Made by a program: the position numbers and the translations under genes | The notes under the pieces: generated by a model | Databases searched by the model: none | What the model saw: the letters and a program-made list of their open reading frames with translations, nothing else | What the model was told of the DNA's origin: nothing | Shown: piece by piece, positions 1-11,564 of the stretch | Numbering within the stretch: the first letter of the stretch is position 1 | Layout of the letters: each line of letters starts with the position of its first letter | NCBI RefSeq assembly: GCF_904849725.1 | Contig: NC_058519.1 | Coordinates: 578,392,676-578,456,675 of the forward strand | Length of the DNA: 64,000 nucleotides | Origin: Hordeum vulgare subsp. vulgare | Lineage: Eukaryota; Streptophyta; Magnoliopsida; Poales; Poaceae | Direction of reading: 5' to 3'

Positions 1-1364
1 TGAGTTAGTATGGATCGAGACTGGGATTTGTCACTCCGTGTGACGGAGAGGTATCTTGGGGCCCACTCGGTAATACAACATCACACACAAGCCTTGCAAG
101 CAATGTGACTTAGTGTAAGTTGTGGGATCTTGTATTACGGAATGAGTAAAGAGACTTGCCGGTAAACGAGATTCAAATAGGTATGCGGATACTGACGATC
201 GAATCTCGGGCAAGTAACATACCGAAGGACAAAGGGAATGACATACGGGATTATATGAATCCTTGGCACTGAGGTTCAAACGATAAGATCTTCGTAGAAT
301 ATGTGGGATCCAATATGGGCATCCAGGTCCCGCTATTGGATATTGACCGAGGAGTCACTCGGGTCATGTCTGCATAGTTCTCGAACCCGCAGGGTCTGCA
401 AACTTAAGGTTCGGCGTTGTTTTATGCGTATTTGAGTTATATGGTTGGTTACCGAATGTTGTTCGGAGTCCCGGATGAGATCATGGACGTCACGAGGGTT
501 TCCGGAATGGTCTGGAAACGAAGATTGATATATAGGATGACCTCATTTGATTACCGGAAGGTTTTCGGAGTTACCGGGAATGTATCGGGAATGACGAATG
601 GGTTCCGGGTGTTCACCGGGGGGCAACCCACCCCGGGGAAGCCCATAGGCCTTGGGGGTGGCGCACCAGCCCTTGGTGGGCCGGTGGGACAGCCCAAGAA
701 GGCCCTATGCGCCAAGGATAGAAAATCAAAGAGAAAGAAAAAAAAGGAGGTGGGAAAGGAGAGAAGGACTCCACTTTCCAATCCTAGTTGGACTAGGATT
801 GGAGGAGGACTCCTCCTCCCTTGGTGGCGGAGCCCTTGGGGCTCCTTGAGCCTCAAGGCAAGCCTCCCCTCGCTCCTCCTATATATATGGAGAAATTAGG
901 GCTGATTTGAGACAACTTTTCAAAGGCAGCCCGACCACATACCTCCACGGTTTTACCTCTGGATCGCGTTTCTCCGGAGCTCGGGCGGAGCCCTGCCGAG
1001 ATCAGATCACCACCAACCTCCAGAGCGCCGTCACGCTGCCGGAGAACTCATCTACCTCTCCGTCTCTCTTTCTGGATCAAGAAGGCCGAGATCATCGTCG
1101 AGCTGTACGTGTGCTGAACGCGGAGGTGCCGTCCGTTCGGCACTAGATCGTGGGACGGATCGCGGGACGGTTCGTGGGACGGTTCGCGGGGCGGATCGAG
1201 GGACGTGAGGACGTTCCACTACATCAACCGCGTTCACTAACGCTTCTGCTGTGCGATCTACAAGGGTACGTAGATCGGAAATCCCCTCTCGTAGATGGAC
1301 ATCACCATGATAGGTCTTCGTGCGCGTAGGAAATTTTTTGTTTCCCATGCGACGTTCCCCAACA
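1..1364 (+). mobile_element. Right-hand part of a BARE/Angela-like Copia LTR (L1), cut by the window edge
   Basis: This is the distal three quarters of an LTR whose first ~457 bases lie left of the window. It matches, in the opposite orientation, the LTR of element J at 57220-58604 along its whole length, including the stretch around GTCACTCCGTGTGACGGAG and the end GACGTTCCCCAACA. It ends in CA at 1364. The next bases resume the LTR of Gypsy element A at the point equivalent to about 6519 in A's other LTR, so L1 is inserted there; the right TSD is probably ATAGG (1365-1369). It could be a 3' LTR of a full element or a solo LTR; the window does not decide. ORFs inside it are chance frames of non-coding LTR. 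Confidence 0.87.
880..888 (+). promoter_or_regulatory. TATA box of Copia LTR L1
   Basis: TATATATA follows a C-rich stretch and precedes an AT-to-GC transition leading into the transcribed part of the LTR. The equivalent place in J's LTR (minus strand, about 57704-57712) is also TATA-like. Inferred start site of genomic RNA about 30 bp downstream. Confidence 0.5.
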
Positions 1365-2468
1365 ATAGGCATCACGTTCGAGACAAGTAGACCGATACTT
1401 TCTGCATCTACTACTATTACTCCACACATCGACCCCTATCAAGCATGCATCTAGTGTATTGAGTTCATGACGAACAGAGTAATGCCTTAAGCAAGATGAC
1501 ATGATGTAGAGGGATAAACTCAAACCAATGATGAAAACCTCATCATTTTACCCTTGATGGAAACAACACGATGCATGCCTCGCTACCCCTTCTATCACTG
1601 GGTGAGGTCACCGCACCGTATGAACCCAAAACCAAGCACTTCTCCCATTGCAAGAATCATAGATCTAGTTGGACAAACAAAACCAACAGCTCGAAGAGAA
1701 ATACAAGGATATGAAATCATGCATAAGAGAGATCAGAAGAAACTCAAATAAGATTCATAGATAATCTGATCATAAATCCACAATTCATCGGATCTCGACA
1801 AACACACCGCAAAAGAAGATTACATCGGATAAATCTCCATGAAGATCATGGAGAACTTTGTATTGAAGATCCAAGAGAGAGAAGAAGCCATCTAGCTACT
1901 AGCTATGGACCCGTAGGTCTATGGTGAACTACTCACGCATCATCGGAGAGGTCATGGTGTTGATGAAGAAGCCCTCCGTATCCGAATCCCCCCTCCGGCA
2001 GGGCACCAGAACGTGCCCTAGATGGGATCTTGCAGAGACACAAGCTTGCGGCAGCGGAAAAGTACTTTCGATGATCTCCTAATTTTTTCTGGGATTTTAG
2101 GGAATTTATAGGCGAAAGTCCTAGGGCAGAGGTGGCCGAGGGAGCCCACAAGCCAGGGAGGCGCGGGCCCCCCTGGCCACGGCTAGGGGGCTTGTGGGGT
2201 CCCTGCATGCCCCCTTCCCTGATTCTCACGCTTCCCGATCACTTTCTGTTTCGGAAAAAATATTTTTGGCAGTTTCGTTGCGTTTGGACTCCGTTCAAAA
2301 TCCTCCTCTGGAAGGGGTCAAAAACATGGAAAAAATAGGAACTGGCACTAGGCACTGAGTTAATAAGTTAGTCCCAAAAAATATATAAAAGGCATAGAAA
2401 ACATCCTAAGTTTGACAAGATAATAGCATGAAACCATCAAAAATTATAGATACGTTGGAGACGTATCA
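1365..2468 (-). repeat. Gypsy A 3' LTR, remaining part
   Basis: Nearly colinear with 6519-7620 and with the G2 LTRs. It ends (plus strand) in GAGACGTATCA at 2468, the complement of the LTR start. The missing ~456 bp should lie left of the Copia LTR insertion. ORFs in both strands are chance frames. Confidence 0.88.
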
Positions 2469-2483
2469 AGCATCCCCAAGCTT
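2469..2483 (-). other. Polypurine tract of Gypsy A
   Basis: On the minus strand AAGCTTGGGGATGCT directly precedes the LTR start TGATACG, the expected position of the plus-strand priming tract. The same sequence sits beside the G2 3' LTR. Confidence 0.7.
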
Positions 2484-5120
2484 AACTCCTGCTCGTCCTC
2501 GAGTAGGGAAGTGATAAAGACTGAATTTTTGATGTGGAATGCTACCTAGCATAGTTGTCCTTTGCAACTTCTTTCACGTGACATGAAAGTTTAGATCCAT
2601 AAGATTCAAAACAATAGTTTGCTATTGACATGAAAACAATAATACTTCAAGCATATTAGCAAGGTAATTATGAACTTTCAAAATAACAAGGCCAAGGAAA
2701 GTTATCCATACAAAATCATATAGTGTGGCTATGCTCCATCATCCTCACACAACTAATGTAAATCATGCACAACCCCAGTATTGGCCAAGTAATTGTTTTC
2801 GCACTCTTACTTTCTCAAACTTTTTATAACTATCACGCAATACATGAGCGTGAGCCATGGATATAGCACTATAGGTGGAATAGAGTGTGGTGGTGGTTTG
2901 AGACAAAAAAGGAGGAGATGGTCACATTGACTCGGCGTATCAAAGGGCTAGGGAGATGCCCATTAATAGATATCAATGTGAATGAGTAGGGATTGCCACA
3001 CAAGGGATGCACTAGAGCTATAAGTATGTGAAAGCTCAAACGGAGAACTAGTGGGTGTGCATCCAACTTGCTTTCTCACGAAGACCTAGGGCAATTTTGA
3101 GGAAGCCCATCATTGGAATATACAAGCCAAGTTATATAATGAAGATTCCCACTAGCATATGGTAGTGACAAAGCAAGAAGCTCTTAATCATGAAGAACAT
3201 GGTGCTATTATGAAGCACAAGTGTGGAAAAAGATAGTATCATTTTCCCTTCTCTCTTTTTCTCTCTTTTTTTTTTATTTGGGCCTTGGGCCTCTTTTTTC
3301 TCTTTTTTTGAATGGGCTCTTTGGCCTCTTTTTTTATTTCCTCACATGGCACAATGCTCTAATAATGATGATCATCACACTTTTATTTACTCACAGCTCA
3401 AAGCTTAGAACGATGATGACTCTATATGAAATGCCTCCGGCAGTGTACCGGGATGTGCAACGATCTAGCTTGGCGTATGACGTTGAAACATCTCGCTAGC
3501 TATCTTACAATCAGGCAATGGCAATATGAGAGTGACGGCACAAGTCATAAGACGGAACGGTGGGAGTTGCATGCCAATATATCTCGGAATGGCTATGAAA
3601 ATGCCATAGTAGGTAGGTATGGTGGCTGTTTTGAGGAAGGCATATAGTGGGTTTGTGCACCGGCGAGAATTGCGCGGCACTAGAGAGGCTAGCAATGGTG
3701 GAAGGTGAAAGTGCATCTATACCATGGACTCACATTAGTCATGAAGAACTCACATACTTGTTGCGAAAGTTTTTATTAGTAATCGAAACAAAGTGCTAAA
3801 CGCATACTCCTAGGGGAAGGGTTTGTAGGTGTTAACCATCGCGCGATCCCGACCTCAACACAAAGGATGACAATCAATAGATCAATTATGCTCCGACTTC
3901 CTAACATAGCAGTTCACCATACGTGCAAGCTACGGTAATCACTAACTTCAACGCAAGTATTTCTAGATTCACAACACCCAACTAACATAACTCTTAATAT
4001 TACCAAATCCACGTCTCAAAACTAATTGAGAGGAATCAAGACTTCTTTTTCTACTCAATGCACATGAAGATGGAGGTTTTTGTATCCTCTTTGGGTACAT
4101 ATCACCTTTGGTACTACTTTCATAGCATAAGCCAACTACCAAGTCACGCACTGTCATGCTCTAAAAGATCTAAGTGAAGCACATAGAGCAAAATTATCTA
4201 GCTCAAAAGATATAAGTGAAGCACGATGAGCATTCTAGTAAAATCACGATGAGTGCATGTATCTCTCTAAAGGTGTGCAGCACGGATGATTGTGACACAA
4301 CAAAATGAAAAGACTCCTAAGATACAAGACGCTCCAAGCAAAACACATATCATGTGGTGAATAAAAATATAGCTCCAAGTAATGTTACCGATGGATTGAA
4401 GACGAAAGAGGGGATGCCTTCCCGGGGCATCCCCAAGCTTAGGCTTTTTGGTGTCCTTGAATTTGGCTTGGGATGCCTTGGGCATCCCCAAGCTTGAGCT
4501 CTTTCCACTACTTATCTCTTTGTCCATGAGAACATCACCGAAAACTTGAAAACTTCACAACACAAAACTTAAACAGAAACTCGTGATAACATTAGCACAA
4601 GAAAACAAACTACCACCTCTTTAGGTACTGTAGAAATATTGATTTATATTTATATTGGTGTTAGGTTATTGTATTCTCACTTTTCCATGGCTAGTACCCC
4701 CCCATACTATCCATAGTTTCATCAAAACAAGCAACCAACTCAACAAAAACAGAATCTGTCAAAAACAAACCAGTGTGTAGCAATTTGTATACTTCGTATA
4801 CTTCATATACTTTTGATACCTCAAAAATTCTGAACAATTACGACTGCCTGGGCATATCAACCAGCAGCAAAAAGAATCAACTCAAAATCTCTTTCTGAAT
4901 AAAAATTAAAAATAATCTCGTGAGCGAAAAGTTTCTGTCTTTTTCCTGCAGGATCAAACAACCATCACCAAGACTAGTCATAAAGGTTTTGCTTGGATCA
5001 AACACAAAAACACAATCATAACAGAATTATGATGGTGTGGACAAAACACAACAGCAAGAAAAAGATAAATTCATTGGGTTGCCTCCCAACAAGCGCTATT
5101 GTTTAATGCCCTTAGCTAGG
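2484..5120 (-). other. Gypsy A internal non-coding 3' region
   Basis: About 2.6 kb with no coding frame of interest. It aligns by eye with G2 at 28284-29892 plus 44377-45404. It contains a long pyrimidine run on the plus strand (about 3245-3340, a purine run on the transcript), two TTGGGGATGC-like repeats near 4420-4500 echoing the polypurine tract, and a segment around TTGGGTTGCCTCCCAACAAG (5078-5097) that recurs in G2. Conservation between copies without a reading frame suggests a cis-acting or merely hitch-hiking role; this is inference. Confidence 0.7.
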
Positions 5121-5140
5121 CATTGATAAATCAATGATGC

Positions 5141-5974
5141 TCACACAAAAGACAAGAATTGAAGGACAACGAGAGCATCATAAAGCATGTGAAAATCACA
5201 TCTAAGTTTAACATACTTCCTATGCATAGGCATTTTATAGGAAAACAGATTGTCAAGACAACCAATAGTTGTCATATGCAAGGAAGAAGAACGAGACAAT
5301 AGCAATCTCCACATAACGAGAGGTAATTTGGTAACATGAAAGTTTCTACCACAATATTTTCCTCTCTCATAGCAATTACATGTGGGATCATAATCAAATT
5401 AAACAAAATAGCTATCACACAGGATATTCTTTTCATGATCCACATGCATGCAAAGTTGACGCTCTTCAAAAATAGTGGGATTATCATCAACTAAAGTCAT
5501 GACTTCTCCAAACCAACTTTCAATATTATTGCAAATATCATTGCACGAAGTAGTGGACATAGCAAAACTAGCATCCCCAAGCTTAGGGTTTTGCATATCT
5601 TTAGCATGATTGTCACTAATAGAATTTATAATGAAACCATTGCAATCGTGCTTTTCATTCAAGGAGCCCTCGTGAATCACTTCATGAATTTCTTCATCAC
5701 GATTTTCGGATTCACGCATCTCAAGCAAAACTCCATAGAGAAAGTCAAGTGCACTCAACATAATTGGATCTCTTAAAGAGATTAGCAAGTGGGTGAGGAT
5801 CCATATCACTAGATTTTCAGCAAGCGAAGATGCAAGCATATTGAAGGCACATAGCACACAAGCGAACAGAAAGCAGGCGAGAGAAAAGGGCGAACGAAAA
5901 AGGCAAACGAAAAAGGCAAATCTTTTTGTAAATTTTTGTTTTTCAGAAGTGGGGGAGAGGAAAACGAGAGGCAA
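5141..5974 (-). pseudogene. ORF of unknown function in Gypsy A (ORF-Y), one internal stop
   Basis: An open minus-strand frame runs from 5974, or from a plausible ATG at 5839, to a TAA at 5401-5399. The same frame then continues without further interruption to TGA at 5143-5141. From 5839 this is about 230 codons with a single internal stop. No known domain is recognised and no retroviral catalytic motif is present. The N-terminal part is acidic and polar (residues such as EMRESENRDEEIHEVIHEG); the C-terminal part is rich in Cys and Tyr (CNCYERGKYCGRNFHV). The piece upstream of 5839 is hydrophobic but corresponds to leader sequence shared with G2, so it is probably untranslated. G2 has a different ORF at the same position. 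I recall similar ORFs in other Triticeae Gypsy copies but cannot assign a function. Confidence 0.55.
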
Positions 5975-6034
5975 AATAGTAAATGCAAGAGATGAGTTTG
6001 TGACACTTCCTTGGATGAGTTCTTGACTTGATCC

Positions 6035-6052
6035 TCCCCGGCAACGGCGCCA
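6035..6052 (-). other. Primer-binding site of Gypsy A
   Basis: The minus strand reads TGGCGCCGTTGCCGGGGA, 10 bases inside the 5' LTR end. This is the PBS type common in plant Gypsy elements. A degenerate second copy (GCACCATTGCTGGGAAAG-like) lies about 30-40 bases further inside the LTR, suggesting a short local duplication of the LTR/PBS junction. Confidence 0.75.
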
Positions 6053-6062
6053 GAAATTCTTC

Positions 6063-7620
6063 TGCTACGGCAACAAAAGTTCTTTCCCAGCAATGGTGCT
6101 AGAAATTCTTCTGTCGTCTCTTGAGCTTGCTTTGGTTTTTTTTCTTTGACAAGGAAAGGGCGATGCAACACAGGAGCAGTAAGTATTTCCTCAGTTTGGG
6201 AACCAAGGTATCAATCCAGTAGGAGAATCTCGTCAAGTACAGAGTACCTGCACAAACACAAAGAGCTTGCACCCAACGCTATAAAGGGGTTGTCAATCCC
6301 TTCAAGATTGATTGCAAAGTGAGATCTGAAGGTGGAAAGTGCAACGAAGAAAAATTGTAAGGCTGGAAATATGGTGTGGAGTAGACCTGGGGGCCATATT
6401 CTTCACTAGAGGCTTCACTCAAAATAGCAAATATCACGGTGGGTGAACAAATTACTGTCGAGCAATTGATAGAACCGCGCAAAATCATGACGATATCTAA
6501 GGCAATGATGATACACATAGGCATCACGTCCGAGACAAGTAGACCGATACTTTCTACATCTACTACTATTACTCCACACATCGACCGCTATCCAGCATGC
6601 ATCTAGTGTATTGAGTTCATGACGAAGAGAGTAACGCCTTAAGCAAGATGACATGATGTAGAGGGATAAACTCAAACCAATGATGAAAACCCCGTATTTT
6701 TACCCTTGATGACAACAACATGATGCATGCCTCGCTACCCCTTCTATCACTGGGTGAGGTCACCGCACGGTATGAACCCAAAGCCAAGCACTTCTCCCAT
6801 TGAAAGAATCATAGATCTAGTTGGCCAAACAAAACCCACAGCTCGAAGAGAATTACAAGGATATGAAATCATGCATAAGAGAGATAAGAAGAAACTCAAA
6901 TAAGATTCATAGATAATATGATCATAAATCCACAATTCATCGGATCTCGACAAACACACGGCAAAATAAGACTACATCGGATAGATCTCCATGAAGATCA
7001 TGGAGAAATTTGTATTGAAGATCCAAGAGCGAGAAGAAGCCATCTAGCTATTAGCTATGGACCCGTAGGTCTATGGTGAACTACTCACGCATCATCGGAG
7101 AGGTCATGGTGTTGATGAAGAAGCCCTCCGTATCCGAATCCCCCCTCTGACAGGGCACCAAAACGTGCCCCAGATGGGATCTTGCGGAGACAGAAGCTTG
7201 CGGCGGCGGAAAAGTACCTTCGATGATCTCGTGATTTTTTTTTGTGATTTTAGGGAATTTATAGGCAAAAGTCCTAGGGCAGAGGTGGCCCAGGAAGCCC
7301 ACAAGCCAGGGAGGTGCGGGCCCCCCTGGCCGCGGCTAGGGGGCTTGTGGGGTCCCTGCAGGCCCCCTACCCTGATTCTCACGCTTCCCGATCTTTTTCT
7401 GTTTCGGAAAAAAATCTTTTTGGCAGTTTCGTTCCATTTGGACTCCGTTCAAAATCCTCCTCTCAAAGGGGTAAAAAACATGGAAAAACAGGAATTGGCA
7501 CTTGGCACTGAGTTAATAAGTTAGTGCCAAAAAATATGTAAAAGGCATACAAAACATCCAAAGTTTGATAAGATAATAGCATGAAACCATAAAAAATTAT
7601 AGTACGTTGGAGACGTATCA
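6063..7620 (-). repeat. Gypsy A 5' LTR (1558 bp)
   Basis: Starts (minus strand) TGATACGTCTCC at 7620 and ends ...GTAGCA at 6063. It aligns with the A 3' LTR remnant and with both G2 LTRs (1528 and 1530 bp). ORFs such as 7165-7524 are chance frames in the LTR. Confidence 0.88.
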
Positions 7621-7803
7621 ATGTTCACCTTTGAAACCACATCATCTCACGTGATGAATAGACTTGGGTTGGTAGATTTGGATCATGTCACACTTAGACA
7701 ACCTGATGGATATTGATTTGAGTGGGAGTTCATTAGTAATTTGAATAACTAAACTTATTATCATGAACTTAGTCTAAAAATGTCCTTGCAAATTATGTTG
7801 TAG

Positions 7804-8640
7804 ATCAATACCTCACGTTGTAGCTTCACTCTATTTTGATATGCTCCTAGAGAAAACTAAGTTGAAAGATGATGGTAGCAATAATGACTAGGTATGAAAT
7901 ATGTGGATTGTCCTCATTGCTGCACAAAAGGCTTATGTCCTTGATGCACATCTCGGTGCACCACCCTTCAAGCGTCATCGGTGGATGTTGTGAAACGTCT
8001 AGCACGCACATTGTTATGACTACTCGATAGTTTGTTGTGCCATGCTTTACAACTTATAACCGGGGCTCCAAAGACGTTTTGAGCACCGCGAAGCATATGA
8101 GATGTTACAAGAGCTGAAATTGGTATTTCGGGCTCATGCCCGTGTCAAGAGGTATGAGACCTTTGACAAGTTCTTTGGCTACAAGATGGATTAGAACAAC
8201 TTAGTCGATGAGCATGTGCTAAGAATGTCTGGGTGCTACAATTGCTTGAATCAAGCGAGAGTTAATCTTCCTCAAATGACAGTGATTGACAGAGTTATCT
8301 AGTCCGTGCCACCAAGCTACAAGAGATTTGTGATGAACTATAACATGCAACATATAGAGAATATGATTCGTGAGCTATTTGTGATGCTTAAGGCCGTATA
8401 GGTAGAAATCAAAAGGAGCATCAAGTGTTGATGGTTGAGAAGACCTCTAGTTTCAAGAAGGGCAAGGGAAAGAAGGGAAACTTCAACAATCGTAAGCCAG
8501 ATGTTTCTCTAGTGAAGAAACCCAAGGTTGGACCCAAACGCGAGACTCGGTGCTTCTATTGTGATGGGAACGGTCACTAGAAGCGGAATTGCCCCCAAAT
8601 ACTTGAGAGATAAGAAGGCTGGCAATGTGAACAAAAGTAT
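7804..8640 (+). pseudogene. Degraded Copia gag of element H
   Basis: Homologous to the gag at 48468 but broken throughout. Recognisable pieces include LEKTKLKDDGSN near 7838, the region around GLQRRFEHREAYEML near 8060 and the CCHC zinc knuckle near 8551-8592. The knuckle itself carries a TAG in place of the Trp codon after the His. The start codon equivalent is mutated (ATC). No functional product is possible. Confidence 0.8.
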
Positions 8641-11470
8641 ATTAGATATATGTATCTTATTTATGTGTACCTTACTAGTGCTCGTAGTAGCCCCTGGGTA
8701 TTTGATACTGGTTCAGCTCCTAATATTAGTAACTCAAAACAGAAGCTGTGGAATAAACAAGACTAGCTAAGAAGAAGGTGACGATACGCGTTGGAAGTGT
8801 CTCTGAGGTTGATGTGATCTCCATCGGCACGTGCGCTCTACCTTCAAGATTAGTTTTAAAACAAAATAAAAGTTGTTTGGTGCATGCATTGAGCATGAAC
8901 ATTATATCTGGATTGTGTTTACTGTGAGACGGTTATTCATTTGAATCAATGAATTATGGTTGTTCTATTTATATGAACAATATATTTTATGGTCATGCAC
9001 CCAATGTGAATGGTTCATTCTTGTTTAATCTCGATCGTAGTGATACACATGTTCATAATATTGATGCCAAAAGATGAAAATCTAGTGATAATAGTACCAC
9101 TTACTTGTGGCAGTACCGCTTTGGTCATATTGGTGTAAAACGCATGAATAAACTCCATGTTGATGGACTTTTGGAATCACTCGATTTTGAATCACTTGAT
9201 ACGTGCGAACCATGCCTCATGGGAAAGATGACTAAAACCTTGTTTTCCGGCACAATGGAGCGGGCAAGTGACTTATTGGAAATAATACATAATGATATAT
9301 GTGTTCCAATGAGTGTTGAAGCACACAATGGATATAGTTGTTATCTTACCTTCATAGATGATTTGAGTAAATACGGGTATATTTACTTGATGAAACACAA
9401 GTATGAAATTTTGAAAAGTTCGAGCAATTTTAGAGTGAAGTTGAAGATCATCGTGACAAGAAGATAAAATGTATATGATATTATCGTGGAGGTGAATGTG
9501 TGAGTTGTGAGTTTGATATACATTTAAGACAATGTGGAAATTGTTTCACAACCCATGCCACCTGGAACACCACACTGTAATGGTTTGCCCGAACATCATA
9601 GCCGTAATATATTCGATATGGTTTGTCCTATGATGTCTCTTATCAATTTGCCACTATCATTTTCGGATTGTGCATTAGACACAATGGCATTCACTTTAAA
9701 TAGGACACCATCTAAATCCGTTGATACGACACCGTATGAATTATGGTTTGGCGATAAATCTAAGTTCTCGTTTCTTAGAGTTTGGGGATGTGACACTTAT
9801 GTCTGATAAGATCGAACCCAAATAGGAAAAGTGCACCTTCATAATATACCCTAAAGCAACAATTGGGTATAGCTTCTATCACAGATCCAAAGGTAAGGTA
9901 TTTGTTGACAAGAATGGATCCTTTCCAGAGAAGGAGGTTCTCTCGATAGAAGTGAGTGGGAGGAAGGTAGAACTTGGTGAGGTTTTCGAACCTTCACTTA
10001 AATTGGAAAGTAGTGCATCGCAGAAAGGTGTGTTTGTGAAGTGTACACCAATTAAAGAGGAAGCTAATTATGATGATCATGAAACTTTGGATCAAGTTAC
10101 TACCGAGTCTCGTAGGTCGACAAAGACATGTACTACCAGAGTGGTGCGGTAATCCTATCTTGAAAGTCATGTTGTTAGATAATGATGAGCCTACGAACTA
10201 TGAGGAAGCGATGATGGGCCGGATTTTGACAAATGACTAAGACCATGAAATCCGAGATAGGATACGTGTATGAAACCAAGTATGGACTTTGGTAGAGTTG
10301 CCCGATGACCGGCAGTCCATTAAGTACAAATGGATCTTTAAGAAGAAGAAGACATACGCTGATGGTAATGTCGCCATTTATAAAGGTCGACTTGTCGCAA
10401 AGAGGTTTCCGACAAGATCAAGGAGTTGATTACGATGAGATTTTCTCACTCGTAGTGATGCTAAAGCTTGTTAGCATTATGTTAGCAGTTGCTGCATTTT
10501 TCGATTATGAAATCTGGTAGATGGATGTCAAAACTGTGTTTCCTGAACAATTTCTGTGAGGAAAGGTTGTATGTGATACAACCGGAAGGTTTTGTCGATC
10601 CTAAGGATTTTAAAAGGTATGCAAGCTTGAGCGATCCTTTTATGGACTGGTGCAAGCATCTCAGAGTTAGAATATATGCTTTGATGAGGTGATCAAAGCT
10701 TTTGGGTTTATGCAAATTTATGAAGAAACTTGTATTTAGAAGAAAGTGAGTGGGAGCACTATAGCATTTCTGATAAGTATATGTGCATGACATATTGTTG
10801 ATTGGAAATGATGTAGAATTTCTGGAAAGCATAAAGGGTCGTTTGAAAGGAGTTTTTCAAAGAAAGTCCTCGAAAAAGTTTCTTACATATTGAGCATCAA
10901 GATAGAGATAGATTAAGATGCATGATAAGACTTTCACAGTGCACATACCTTAACAAGATTTTAAAGGAGTTCAAAACGGATCAGTCAAAGAAGGAGTTCT
11001 TTCCTGAGTTGTAAGGTGTGAAGTTGAGTAAGATCCAAAGATCGAGCATGGAAGAAGAAAGAAATAGGATGAAGGTCGTCCCCTATCCCTCAATCATAGG
11101 CTCTATAATATATGACATGTTGTGTACCATACCTGATGTGTGCCTTGCCATGAGTCTGGCAAGGGGATATAAGAGTGATCCAAGAGTGGATCATTGGACA
11201 GTGGTCAAGATTATCCTTAGATACCTAAAGAGGACTAAGAAAATGTTTCTCGGTTATGGAGGTGCTAAAGAGTTCGTCGTAAAGGCTTACGTTGATGTAA
11301 TCTTTGACATTGATCCAGATGACTCTGAGTAGCAAACCGGATATGTACAGTGGAGCAGTCATTTGGAATACCTCCAAGTGGAGCGTGGTAGCAGCATCTA
11401 TAGTATGACATATAGATTTGCAAAGTACACACACATCTAAATGTTGCATACTCGTTGACTAAAACTTCTC
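8641..11470 (+). pseudogene. Degraded Copia pol of element H
   Basis: The protease region is near 8690. The integrase zinc-binding and core region is at 9105-9467 (WQYRFGHIGVKRMNK, CEPCLMGK), with more integrase at 9534-9806. The RT N-terminal region is near 10305-10520. The region expected to hold YVDD (about 10780) is disrupted. RT-connection/RNase H remains are at 11018-11332. Fragments fall in different frames with several small deletions, including the second Asp region of the integrase near 9480. Compared with the pol at 49848-52444 it is the same family but far more decayed. Confidence 0.8.
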
Positions 11471-11549
11471 TCATAATCAAAACATGATCAAACCCCAAAA
11501 CTCATTGGGTGTTAATCCTATGGCAAAGTGAAATAGATTATTGACTCTG

Positions 11550-11564
11550 GTGCAAGTGGAAAAC
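11550..11564 (+). other. Degenerate polypurine tract of element H
   Basis: GTGCAAGTGGAAAAC directly precedes the LTR start TGTTCGAAATATGCCC; the intact equivalent at 52464-52476 is GCAAGTGGGAGAC. Confidence 0.6.

Larger units (their letters stand above)
1365..7620 (-). mobile_element. Gypsy LTR retrotransposon A, non-autonomous, minus strand
   Basis: In minus orientation this element has a 5' LTR (7620 to 6063, starting TGATACGTCTCC), a primer-binding site TGGCGCCGTTGCCGGGGA, an internal domain of about 3.6 kb, a purine tract and a 3' LTR (from 2468, interrupted at 1365 by L1). It is inserted in Copia element H; the right TSD is ATGTT (7621-7625) and the left one is outside the window. The internal domain has no protease, reverse transcriptase, RNase H or integrase and only one ORF of unknown function (5141-5974). 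Its LTR and both non-coding flanks are closely similar to those of G2. Gypsy assignment rests on the LTR start and PBS type (Sabrina/WHAM/Fatima-like; the exact family cannot be fixed here). Confidence 0.85.

Noticed and set aside
417..1429. ORFs at the left edge on both strands
   Set aside because: They lie in the non-coding part of Copia LTR L1; the same frames are not kept in J's LTR.
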